A stretch of 64,000 nt of DNA, from positions 248,001 to 312,000 of the forward strand of contig NZ_LGXZ01000005.1 in assembly GCF_001238295.1 (NCBI RefSeq), written 5' to 3'. Both the position numbers and the translations under genes were made by a program. The notes under the pieces are model-generated. The model made no database searches and had not been told where the DNA came from. It saw only the letters and a list, made by a program, of their open reading frames with translations. Shown one piece after another: positions 36,940 through 46,792 of this stretch (the first letter of the stretch is position 1; each line of letters begins with the position of its first letter). The DNA is from Ruegeria sp. 6PALISEP08. GTDB taxonomy: Bacteria; Pseudomonadota; Alphaproteobacteria; Rhodobacterales; Rhodobacteraceae.

Positions 36940-36966
36940 GGGGGCTCTCGGGTCTGTTTGGGTGAA

Positions 36967-37023
36967 GGCGGGACCAAGCCCGCCTACAATTGCGCAGGGT
37001 GTAGGCCGGGTTTCAGCCCGGCC
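36967..37023. repeat. Head-to-head pair of REP-like hairpins
   Basis: Hairpin one is GGCGGG/CCCGCC (36967-36984) followed by TACA. Hairpin two is GGCCGGG/CCCGGCC (37004-37023) preceded by TGTA. Read outward from the centre, both have the form TGTA-GGC(C)GGG-6 base loop-CCCG(G)CC, so they are two inverted copies of one element, like a bacterial interspersed mosaic element. They lie between the binding-protein and first permease genes. Confidence 0.75.
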
Positions 37024-37031
37024 ATTCCCAT

Positions 37032-38291
37032 TCAGTTGTCGTAGATGCGCCCGCGAGCGCGTTCAATTTTGGCAAGAATCCGGTCCAGTTCGTCTGGTTT
37101 GACCATGAATTCCTGGAAGCCTTCCATAGAGACTTTGGCCATTTCCGCAGGCGCATCGCGATCCCAGAACTGTGCGATTCCACCAGGGCTGTTGGTAGAA
37201 AGCATTTCAAAGCCCTGCTGCAGGAATTTGTCGTTATCTACCGACGATTGAGCGTTAACCGGTAACTGACCAAGGTTCGCGCCATTGTTGATCTCGGTCT
37301 GCTCCTCAGCAGAAACCACATGGCGCAAGAACTCGCGAGCGGCTTCTTTGTTCGAGGCATTCGCCGGGATGTGGAACGTGTCCGTCGGCGCATCTTCGGC
37401 CAGCTCAACGTCAGGATTAATCGCGACGAATTGATAAAAGTCCAGTTTGTCGTCTGTTAAACCAGCTTCGCGTAGCGGAGCAACGGCGAAATTACCCAGC
37501 AAGATGGCCGCCGCGTCGCCCTGAACTATAAGAGGAAGCGATTCCTGCCAGCTGCGTGCCGTGTGGTCATCTGGGAACGCTCCCATGTCAAGAAGCTGTT
37601 TCCAGTTCGCGAAGGTCTGTTTTACGCGATCATCTTCCCAGCTGACTTCGCCATTTGCCAGCTGGTTATGGAAGTCGAACCCGTTTGTACGCATGTTCAG
37701 GTAGTCAAACCAGCCACCGGCTGTCCAGTAATTTCGTGTCCCGATGGTGTAGCACTTACGCCCTGAATCCACGATCTTCTGACAGTTAGAAAGCTCCTCT
37801 TCCCACGTGGTCGGCTCGGTCAGGCCAAGTTCGTCAAAGATGTCTTTGCGATAGTAAACACCCCATTGGTAATAGGTATAGGGCACGCCCCATTGCTTAC
37901 CATCGAGGGTCATCGCGCCTTTGGTCGAGGCCAGATTTTCGGCGATCTCAGGTTCGGCCCAAAGGTCCGACACATCCTCAAACAATCCCGCCTCGACATA
38001 GGGTTTCATTCGGTTGGCCGCATACCAGTTTGCAATGTCCGGGGTATCGGCCGTCAGGAAATTGCGGATCTGCGTTTTGTAGGCTTCGCGGTCGATCACG
38101 GTGGTTTCGATTTCCAACCCTGGATGCTGTTCCGCAAACCGCTCGATCATCGCTTCCATCGTCGCACGCGGCGCCGGGTTTGATGTGTCCAGGAAAATGC
38201 GCAGCTCTCCGGTCAGTTCCGCAGCTGCAGGTGCCGCCATCGCGACACCAAGCGCCAGCGCAGCTGTTGTGCGCTTGAAAGTGGAATACAT
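37032..38291 (-). CDS. Carbohydrate ABC transporter substrate-binding protein, galactoside operon
   Basis: 419 residues with a signal peptide ending near APAAAE and a family-1 extracellular solute-binding fold (LRIFLDTSNPAPRATMEAMI at the start). GGGAGG precedes the ATG. It is the first gene of the operon that continues with two permeases, a GH4 alpha-galactosidase, the galactose-oxidation genes and GH42, so alpha- or beta-galactosides are the expected ligands. The exact sugar cannot be read from the sequence. Confidence 0.87.
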   Translation of the reverse strand: MYSTFKRTTAALALGVAMAAPAAAELTGELRIFLDTSNPAPRATMEAMIERFAEQHPGLEIETTVIDREAYKTQIRNFLTADTPDIANWYAANRMKPYVEAGLFEDVSDLWAEPEIAENLASTKGAMTLDGKQWGVPYTYYQWGVYYRKDIFDELGLTEPTTWEEELSNCQKIVDSGRKCYTIGTRNYWTAGGWFDYLNMRTNGFDFHNQLANGEVSWEDDRVKQTFANWKQLLDMGAFPDDHTARSWQESLPLIVQGDAAAILLGNFAVAPLREAGLTDDKLDFYQFVAINPDVELAEDAPTDTFHIPANASNKEAAREFLRHVVSAEEQTEINNGANLGQLPVNAQSSVDNDKFLQQGFEMLSTNSPGGIAQFWDRDAPAEMAKVSMEGFQEFMVKPDELDRILAKIERARGRIYDN

Positions 38292-38326
38292 GGTTTCCTC
38301 CCTATTTCTCCCATGTGCGGTTCCAA

Positions 38327-38355
38327 ATATTGAAACCTAGTTTTATATATTGAAA
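38327..38355. promoter_or_regulatory. Candidate IclR operator: two ATATTGAAA repeats 20 bases apart
   Basis: ATATTGAAA occurs at 38327-38335 and 38347-38355, exactly two helical turns apart. Each sits in an imperfect palindrome (TTCCAAATATTGAAA; TTTTATATATTGAAAA). They lie in the A+T-rich gap between the divergent binding-protein and IclR genes, a natural place for a regulator dimer pair. Confidence 0.5.
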
Positions 38356-38433
38356 ACTACACATCGACTCGGTTAGTCTTGTCAAGACCCATCGAAAGGA
38401 TGGCGGTCGGCAATTGGAGGAGAACACGCACCC

Positions 38434-39240
38434 GTGTCAGGTGATGGAACCATAGGCAAAGCATGTGATGTGCTGGATCATGTAGCGGCGTTTCAGCGCC
38501 CTGTGCGGTTTTCGGAGCTGCTGGACAGCAGTGCCTTTCCAAAGGCAACGCTCTACCGATTCCTTCAATCCCTGACGAATCAAGGAATGCTGTCGTACGA
38601 CCCGGACCGGCAGACCTATGCCCCAGGGATGCGCCTTGTCCGACTTGCCCATGCCGCTTGGACACAAAGCTCTCTGGCCCCAATCGCGCGCCCGTTTCTG
38701 GACGCGCTGAGTCGGGAAACGGGTGAAACCGTGCATTTGGCACAGCTCGACTCAGGTCAGGTGCTGTATGTCGATAAACGCAACGCTGCGCAGCCCATCG
38801 AGATGTATTCACAAGCTGGCAAGGTTGGCCCTGCTTACTGCACCGGGGTCGGTAAGGCGATGATGGCGTTTTTAGAGGAAGAGACGCTGAATAGAGTCAT
38901 TTCTCAGCAAAGTTATCACCGCTTCACCGAAAGGACCCTTACCTCGGAACAGGCGCTGCGCGAAGATCTTGATCGGATACGCAGCCGGGGATTCGCTATC
39001 GATGATGAAGAGCACGAGCCTGGAATCATCTGTATCGCCTGCCCGGTTCTGACGTCGAACAGTCGAATGCTGGGTGCGATTTCCGTGACAGGTTCGACGG
39101 AACGGATGAACTTCAAACAACTCGAAGCCTGGGTGCCGCGTGTCCGCCGCGTGGCCGATCAGATCGGGGCCGAGGCGCAGGCATGGCGCTTTCCCGAAAC
39201 AGGCCCAAACCTTAGCGATGACAGGATGCAAGTGACATGA
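38434..39240 (+). CDS. IclR-family transcriptional regulator
   Basis: 268 residues. An N-terminal winged helix (ACDVLDHVAAFQRPVRFSEL; FPKATLYRFLQSL) precedes the IclR effector domain, with SGQVLYVDKR and GPAYCTGVGKAMMAFL as typical segments. It starts with GTG, 11 bases after GGAGGAG. It is divergent from the galactoside operon and its stop overlaps the transporter ATPase gene (ATGA), so it probably controls both. Confidence 0.87.
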   Translation: MSGDGTIGKACDVLDHVAAFQRPVRFSELLDSSAFPKATLYRFLQSLTNQGMLSYDPDRQTYAPGMRLVRLAHAAWTQSSLAPIARPFLDALSRETGETVHLAQLDSGQVLYVDKRNAAQPIEMYSQAGKVGPAYCTGVGKAMMAFLEEETLNRVISQQSYHRFTERTLTSEQALREDLDRIRSRGFAIDDEEHEPGIICIACPVLTSNSRMLGAISVTGSTERMNFKQLEAWVPRVRRVADQIGAEAQAWRFPETGPNLSDDRMQVT

Positions 39241-40295
39241 CAGGAGTAACTCTGAACCAGGCAATCAAGCGGTACGGTCAGACGCAGGTCATTCACGGGA
39301 TCGATCTGCAGATCGAGGATGGCGAATTCTGCGTCTTTGTTGGCCCCTCTGGATGTGGCAAATCCACTTTGCTGCGCATGATTGCAGGGCTTGAAGAGAC
39401 CTCGGAAGGCGAGATTCACATTGGCGCGCGGGAAGTTACGCATGTGGACCCGGCAAAGCGTGGTGTTGCGATGGTGTTCCAGACCTATGCGCTTTACCCA
39501 CACATGACGGTGGCCGAGAACATGGGATTCGGTCTGCGCATGAACGGTGTTGCAAAAGCCGATATTGATCAGAAAGTTCAGGAAGCATCGAACATCCTGA
39601 AGCTTGATCCCTATCTCAAACGCAAACCCAAGGCCTTGTCGGGTGGGCAACGGCAACGGGTTGCGATTGGCCGTGCTATCGTCCGCGGGCCCGAGGTTTT
39701 TCTGTTCGACGAACCTTTGTCGAACCTGGACGCCGAATTGCGCGTCGAAATGCGGGTCGAGATCGCGCGTCTACATCAGGAAATCGGCGCGACGATGATC
39801 TATGTGACCCATGATCAGGTCGAAGCGATGACTATGGCCGACAAGATTGTCGTGCTTCGCGATGGCCGAATTGAACAAGTGGGGGCTCCGATGGATCTGT
39901 ACCGCGACCCCGACAACCGTTTTGTTGCAGGTTTCATTGGTTCACCCGCAATGAACTTTTTGGATTGCGACTATGCCGACGGCCAAATCACTCATCCTGT
40001 GTTGGCGCAACCTCTGCCGGTCTCTGAAGAGATTCCTGCCGGGCAGAGCAAGGTGACTTTGGGGATGCGCCCAGAGCATATCCAGATCGATCGCTCGGCG
40101 GATACTTGCACCGTGGACCTGACCGAGGCGCTAGGGGGTGTTTCCTATTCTTACCTGCTCACCCCAAATGGCGACAAGCTGATTGTTGAAGAACGGGATG
40201 ACCAACGCAGCAAAACAGGCGAAAGGATTGGCATCTCGATCCAACCCGACCGCGCCATGGTGTTCGACCCTGAAACAGGGCAGAGATTTCGGTAA
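39237..40295 (+). CDS. Carbohydrate ABC transporter ATP-binding protein (UgpC/MsmK type)
   Basis: 352-residue ATPase: Walker [11 protein letters not shown]-loop in [12 protein letters not shown], signature [16 protein letters not shown], Walker [13 protein letters not shown], switch YVTHDQ, plus a C-terminal TOBE/regulatory domain. It resembles AglK of this window but is a separate gene. Coupling to the IclR gene and divergence from the galactoside binding protein and permeases make it the likely energy subunit of that importer. Confidence 0.87.
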   Translation: MTGVTLNQAIKRYGQTQVIHGIDLQIEDGEFCVFVGPSGCGKSTLLRMIAGLEETSEGEIHIGAREVTHVDPAKRGVAMVFQTYALYPHMTVAENMGFGLRMNGVAKADIDQKVQEASNILKLDPYLKRKPKALSGGQRQRVAIGRAIVRGPEVFLFDEPLSNLDAELRVEMRVEIARLHQEIGATMIYVTHDQVEAMTMADKIVVLRDGRIEQVGAPMDLYRDPDNRFVAGFIGSPAMNFLDCDYADGQITHPVLAQPLPVSEEIPAGQSKVTLGMRPEHIQIDRSADTCTVDLTEALGGVSYSYLLTPNGDKLIVEERDDQRSKTGERIGISIQPDRAMVFDPETGQRFR

Positions 40296-40383
40296 CGGTT
40301 CAGCGTCTGACAGATTATTGGCGCTTGTTTTGCCCCCCTAGAATAACTACCTAAAGTAGAAACACACTTGTTTTGAGGGTACT

Positions 40384-41511
40384 ATGGGCATTCGCCTCGC
40401 CGCGTTGATCGTCGTTTGCACGGCACTTTTACTGTCGTTTAACACGCCTTCGAAAGCTGAAAGGGAATACGCCAGGCTGCGCGCGGCCTGTGGAATGGGC
40501 TGTGGATCGGAAATGGCTATCCCGGCTTGCACTGCGCTGCTTGATCTGAATGACGAGCCGTTGGAGGCACGTCAGGATTACTACGCCAAACGGGCGCAGG
40601 CTTTGCATAGTCGCAGGCACTACCAGCAAGCCATCGAGGACGCAGATCGCGCGCTGTCCTTGAACCCTCAAGATGCAGTTACACTCATCTGGCGCGGCTA
40701 TTCCAAGAACGCACTGGAGGACAAGGACGGTGCCCGGGCCGATTTGGAACGGGCACAAAAGATCAGCCCCAACAGTACATATGTTTTGTTCAACGTGGCA
40801 AAGAAGATGCGAACATGGGGTGAAGTTCCCCTTGCGTTGGAAGGCTATGAAAAAGTCCTGGAACTTGATCCGAGTTTTGAAGATGCCGGCACCCGGTACT
40901 TGACGTTGCTTTATGACACGATGCCAACCGAGGCGTTTGAACGTCATCTGGCACAAGCTGAAGCGAAATGGCCGGATCAACCATGGGCACACGATGCGCG
41001 CGTCACATATGAACTGCGCTACAGTTATGATCTGGAAAAAGCCTTGAACGCGATCGAGAAAAGAATATCGATTGCGCCCAATCCATCAGCAGACTTGTTG
41101 CTTTTTGCCTTGATCCACATGAAAATCGGCGATGAGAAAAAGGGGATTGAGTACGCCGAGGCCTATGCGAAAGCAGAGAACAAAATTCAGTGGAGAGACA
41201 AAGGTTCTGTCAGAAAAACGATTGATCTTTTACTTGGATACGTAATCCATGGGCAAGGTACTGAGTGGATAATGCGAAGCCATACCTTCGCAGCTTTGGG
41301 TGCAGCAGATCTCGCCCGTGCGGAATACCTCACTTTCCTGGAAAATGGTGGCCCCTACTCCCCAAAACTCCTTCTTGATATTATAGAGCGAGCCGGCGTG
41401 CCCGTTGACCCGCAGGCCCGTGCGGGATCGACTGCACATATCAACAAAGCGATTGATGACCATATCCACCACTTGGAACAGAAAGTGGGCTTTTCAAACC
41501 TTGGTCCATAA
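40384..41511 (+). CDS. Secreted or periplasmic TPR-repeat protein
   Basis: 375 residues with a signal peptide (MGIRLAALIVVCTALLL..., cut near PSKAE). TPR units are visible from about residue 66 to 175: YAKRAQALHSRRHYQQAIED with ALSLNP, TLIWRGYSKNALEDKDGARA with AQKISP, and a third with VLELDPSF. The remainder is helical with no recognised domain. A Cys-rich AACGMGCGSE segment follows the signal. It stands alone between the galactoside locus and isocitrate dehydrogenase; the partner it scaffolds is unknown. Confidence 0.78.
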   Translation: MGIRLAALIVVCTALLLSFNTPSKAEREYARLRAACGMGCGSEMAIPACTALLDLNDEPLEARQDYYAKRAQALHSRRHYQQAIEDADRALSLNPQDAVTLIWRGYSKNALEDKDGARADLERAQKISPNSTYVLFNVAKKMRTWGEVPLALEGYEKVLELDPSFEDAGTRYLTLLYDTMPTEAFERHLAQAEAKWPDQPWAHDARVTYELRYSYDLEKALNAIEKRISIAPNPSADLLLFALIHMKIGDEKKGIEYAEAYAKAENKIQWRDKGSVRKTIDLLLGYVIHGQGTEWIMRSHTFAALGAADLARAEYLTFLENGGPYSPKLLLDIIERAGVPVDPQARAGSTAHINKAIDDHIHHLEQKVGFSNLGP

Positions 41512-41632
41512 TCCGGTTAATCCCTCCCACAAGGAAGCAAAACCTCCTGCCCGTGGCAAAACGCGCGTCTAGATACGATTGATTCCCAGCCCAACGTGAT
41601 TTAAGGGAAGCCCTGTCAAAACAGAGTCACCC

Positions 41633-41658
41633 AGGGGCGGTATCGTGATCGCGCCCCT
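41633..41658 (+). other. Hairpin in the leader of isocitrate dehydrogenase
   Basis: AGGGGCG (41633-41639) pairs with CGCCCCT (41652-41658) about 70 bases before the start codon. It has no T tract; it could be a leader structure or the end of the upstream transcript. Confidence 0.35.
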
Positions 41659-41729
41659 CCCGCGCCGCGCAAATGTGGCCTTAACTCTTGGAACGCACGC
41701 CCCGAAAGGCTTAAAAAAGGTAAAAGAAT

Positions 41730-43943
<2,214 letters not shown>

Positions 43944-43989
43944 TCGTCAACGGGACATCGGGGCACATTGCACCCGTTGCAAATCAGGA

Positions 43990-44021
43990 AGGGACCGACG
44001 CATTGCGCGGTCCCTTTTTTT
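43990..44021 (+). terminator. Rho-independent terminator after isocitrate dehydrogenase
   Basis: AGGGACCG (43990-43997) and CGGTCCCT (44008-44015) form an 8-base stem followed by a run of T, 47 bases after the stop codon. Confidence 0.9.
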
Positions 44022-44260
44022 GTTGCGTTTGTGATGATTGACGGTGTGATGGTTCAAAAAGGGATCGTTGCGGCTAATAGCAAACTCATTCAAGCAAACT
44101 AGGAAACCTGTCTCAACATTTTTCCATTTTTTCTGAGCTTAAAGAGAAATTTCTCAAACCTACGGGATTCCCCCAATAGCGGTTAAATGCAAGCCAAGGT
44201 AATCCTGTGGTAACACGGAATTTCACTGGTGAGGCCCTCGGGCTATATCACTCACTCAGA
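44022..44260 (+). other. Non-coding stretch, possible small RNA
   Basis: No credible gene is seen. This A+T-rich stretch lies between one + strand terminator and a second, stronger + strand hairpin with T tract at 44261. A terminator with no gene before it suggests an unannotated transcript, but no promoter could be assigned with confidence. Confidence 0.35.
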
Positions 44261-44298
44261 AAATGACCAGCATTTGGGGTGCTGGTCATTTGCTTTTT
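44261..44298 (+). terminator. Strong Rho-independent terminator with no gene upstream
   Basis: AAATGACCAGCA (44261-44272) pairs perfectly with TGCTGGTCATTT (44280-44291), then GCTTTTTT. The 12-base stem and T run are typical on the plus strand. In the other orientation the tail is poorer, although it may also stop the minus-strand glycosyltransferase transcript. Confidence 0.85.
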
Positions 44299-44411
44299 TG
44301 AGATCGCCAATTCTGATGGTAGCCCCATGTTATGGCGCACAACGCACGCCTACCTCGACGGCGACGGAACATCGCCAGCTTTCATCCGCGGGGATTGAAA
44401 ATCTCAGTCGT

Positions 44412-45446
44412 TCAGCCGAACCGGCGTCTTTCGGCCTTCACGGCAGATGACATAGTTCGGCCAACACCAGAAGCCGCCACACCTTCATATCGCAAGTAAG
44501 ACAGGCGGCGCGCTTCTCTTCGCGCTAGGGCAAGAGATTGCAAGATGAGTGCGCATACAATCGACAACATCGTGGCAACGAATCCAGACACAGCGACGAC
44601 CAAAGACGGGATTCGTTCAACAAGCCCGGTTTCCAGGAACTCGCGGAAAACGGACACAAAGACGAAGAGGGAAGGCAGGAAGACCAACAAAGCCAAAGAC
44701 AAGAAAAACGGAACAGGTTTTTCGTCTTTGATCAGCAGGCCGATCATCTTGAGAATACGCCAACCATCAGAGAAGGTGGCCAATTTGGAGTTTGACTCCG
44801 GCAATCGTGAAAAGTACCGGGTCTTTACCTCTCCAATCGGCATACGCATCTGCATTGCGTGGACCGTGAGCTCGGTTTCAATCTCAAATCCGTTCGAAAC
44901 CGCAGGGAAACTTTTGACAAAACGTTTGCTGAAAACGCGATAGCCCGAGAGCAGATCGTTGATTTTGCTCTTAAAGAAAAACTTCACTAGGCCGCTGAAC
45001 AATGCGTTTCCGAATTTGTGGCCTCTCCGATACGCTTCGATCTCGTCATTCACACGCGCACCGTTAACCATATCCAGATTCCGTGACACGAGAAGGTTGA
45101 TCAACTCTGGTGCTGCTGAACTGTCATAGGTCGCATCCCCGTCGGCCATAACGTAGACGTCAGCATCCACATCGGCAAACATCCTGCGCACCACATTGCC
45201 TTTGCCTTGATAGGGTTCGGAAAAGACCAAGGCGCCCGCTTCTTCAGCTATTCTGACAGACTCATCCGAGGAATTATTGTCGAAGACGTAAATGACCGCG
45301 TCCGGCAGGGCCGCCCGGAATTGCTTGACGGTTTCGCCGATGGCAACCGCCTCGTTATAACAGGGCAATATAACAGCGATGTCCAAGCCCGGCCTATTGA
45401 CCGGAGTCGCCGACCTTTTCCTGAGATCCAATGCACCTTCTATCAT
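44412..45446 (-). CDS. Family 2 glycosyltransferase, polyprenyl-phosphate sugar transferase-like
   Basis: About 344 residues. The GT2 domain shows VILPCYNEAVAIGETV, VFDNNSSDES and the metal-binding MADGDATYD (DxD type); two membrane segments follow near residues 240-260 and 285-310. This layout resembles dolichyl/undecaprenyl-phosphate sugar transferases. The ATG at 45446 is used; a TTG at 45476 would add ten residues and neither has a clear ribosome site. It stands alone, divided from the next operon by a terminator, so its acceptor is unknown. Confidence 0.8.
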   Translation of the reverse strand: MIEGALDLRKRSATPVNRPGLDIAVILPCYNEAVAIGETVKQFRAALPDAVIYVFDNNSSDESVRIAEEAGALVFSEPYQGKGNVVRRMFADVDADVYVMADGDATYDSSAAPELINLLVSRNLDMVNGARVNDEIEAYRRGHKFGNALFSGLVKFFFKSKINDLLSGYRVFSKRFVKSFPAVSNGFEIETELTVHAMQMRMPIGEVKTRYFSRLPESNSKLATFSDGWRILKMIGLLIKDEKPVPFFLSLALLVFLPSLFVFVSVFREFLETGLVERIPSLVVAVSGFVATMLSIVCALILQSLALARREARRLSYLRYEGVAASGVGRTMSSAVKAERRRFG

Positions 45447-45584
45447 GCGTGGCTCATGCTGTTTAAGTCCCACCAAGGGAAAGATGATTGCGCTTCGGAT
45501 TCAGAGTGAAGCGCGTATTCGACCGTTATGAAGCAGATAAACGGCAAAATTTTGTCATTCTGAGAGAACTGTTGCTTCAGCAAA

Positions 45585-45614
45585 CAAAAAAAGGGCCGGT
45601 TCAAGCACCGGCCC
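45585..45614 (-). terminator. Rho-independent terminator of the kinase/LysM operon
   Basis: On the minus strand GGGCCGGT (45614-45607) pairs with ACCGGCCC (45600-45593), followed by a run of seven T. It lies 25 bases after the stop of the last LysM gene. Confidence 0.92.
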
Positions 45615-45638
45615 CAGAGTTTCAGCTGAACCGAGGGA

Positions 45639-46748
45639 TCAGTTCGAAGCTGCCATCAGTTTCTCGTTATGCTCGCGCAGCGTGTCGGAAACGACCGCAT
45701 ACCATTCACCGGATTCGCGCATTTCGTTCAGGCCCTTGTTCAACATCGCCAGATATTGTTTGCCAAACGGATTGCTGCGATGGCTGATAAAGCGCAGCGA
45801 AGACAGCGAAGTCACGAATGGGTTTTCGACCAGGTCGTTCTGGTTCAGACCCATTTCAACCATAGTGTCCGAGAACAGCTGAACCTCGAAGGTTGCAACA
45901 TCCGCAGTGCCTGTCAGTACCGCATCGAGACATTCCCGCGCGGTGATCGGTTGCATCAGAGTTATGGATTCACCATTGTGCAAACCTTCTTGTTCCAGGT
46001 CATGAATGAACCATCCATCCATACGGCAGATCGTGGCGCCTTTCAGCTCTTCAAAGGTTGTTGCGCCAGCAAAGTCGCTTTCGGGGATGGTGTAGAAACC
46101 GACCACGATGTCATAGACTGGTACGGACGAGTCGAACTGAGTGCAGCGCACTTCGGTTTCCCACGACCATTCATAAGTGCGATTGGTGCAGTCCGGCATG
46201 TTCCATGCCATGGAAACGTCGAAGGCACCAAGCGGCAGAAGGGTTTCAAGGTGCGAGTTCCAGTCATCCACAAAGCTGACAGAATAATCACGCGCGTTTC
46301 CGCCACGCTGCAACGCTGTGGTGCCCAAGCGTGTAATCGCACCGCCACCGTTCAGCGATTCATCCGCAAAAGGGGCCCAGCCGTTGCCGGTTACCAGCTT
46401 GATTGGCGGCTGGTAAACGCTCGAACGCTTGACGCTGGCCGCGCGCTGTTCTTCAGCCGCGATGATTTCCTGTGCGGTCTGACCATTCGGCAGGCTTCCG
46501 TCTTCACAAGGCAGGGCCAGAACCAAACCCGGTTCAAGAGCGTTGGGGTTCGTAATTTCGTTCCGGTTCGCGTTGAAGATCGGCTGATAGTTCGATGTTC
46601 CATAAGCCGCGATGGCAATGGTCGCCATTGTGTCACCGTCTTGTACGGTATAGTTGGTACAAGCTTCCTGTGCCGCCGCGGCACCCGCGCTCAGAGCGGT
46701 AATAGCGGTTGCTGAAAGCGCTACCTTCTTCATCTTCTCGTTAAACAT
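45639..46748 (-). CDS. LysM domain plus family-3 solute-binding domain, secreted
   Basis: 369 residues. A signal peptide ends near GAAAAQE. A LysM domain (YTVQDGDTMATIAIAAYG to LVLALPC) covers about residues 33-86. A bacterial solute-binding domain follows from about 115, starting IKLVTGNGWAPFADESLNGG. I start at the ATG at 46748, eight bases after GGAGG. No permease or ATPase is linked, so it may be a peptidoglycan-anchored receptor rather than a transporter part. It is the last gene of the unit and a paralog of the next upstream gene. Confidence 0.83.
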   Translation of the reverse strand: MFNEKMKKVALSATAITALSAGAAAAQEACTNYTVQDGDTMATIAIAAYGTSNYQPIFNANRNEITNPNALEPGLVLALPCEDGSLPNGQTAQEIIAAEEQRAASVKRSSVYQPPIKLVTGNGWAPFADESLNGGGAITRLGTTALQRGGNARDYSVSFVDDWNSHLETLLPLGAFDVSMAWNMPDCTNRTYEWSWETEVRCTQFDSSVPVYDIVVGFYTIPESDFAGATTFEELKGATICRMDGWFIHDLEQEGLHNGESITLMQPITARECLDAVLTGTADVATFEVQLFSDTMVEMGLNQNDLVENPFVTSLSSLRFISHRSNPFGKQYLAMLNKGLNEMRESGEWYAVVSDTLREHNEKLMAASN

Positions 46749-46792
46749 GTCCACTTCCTCCAGACTTTAGTTTGTCAGGCCAGATCGGGGCC

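Noticed and set aside
45669-46715. Open frame of 348 codons antisense to the LysM/solute-binding gene
   Set aside because: The real gene has a signal peptide, LysM domain and binding domain on the other strand; the antisense frame has none.
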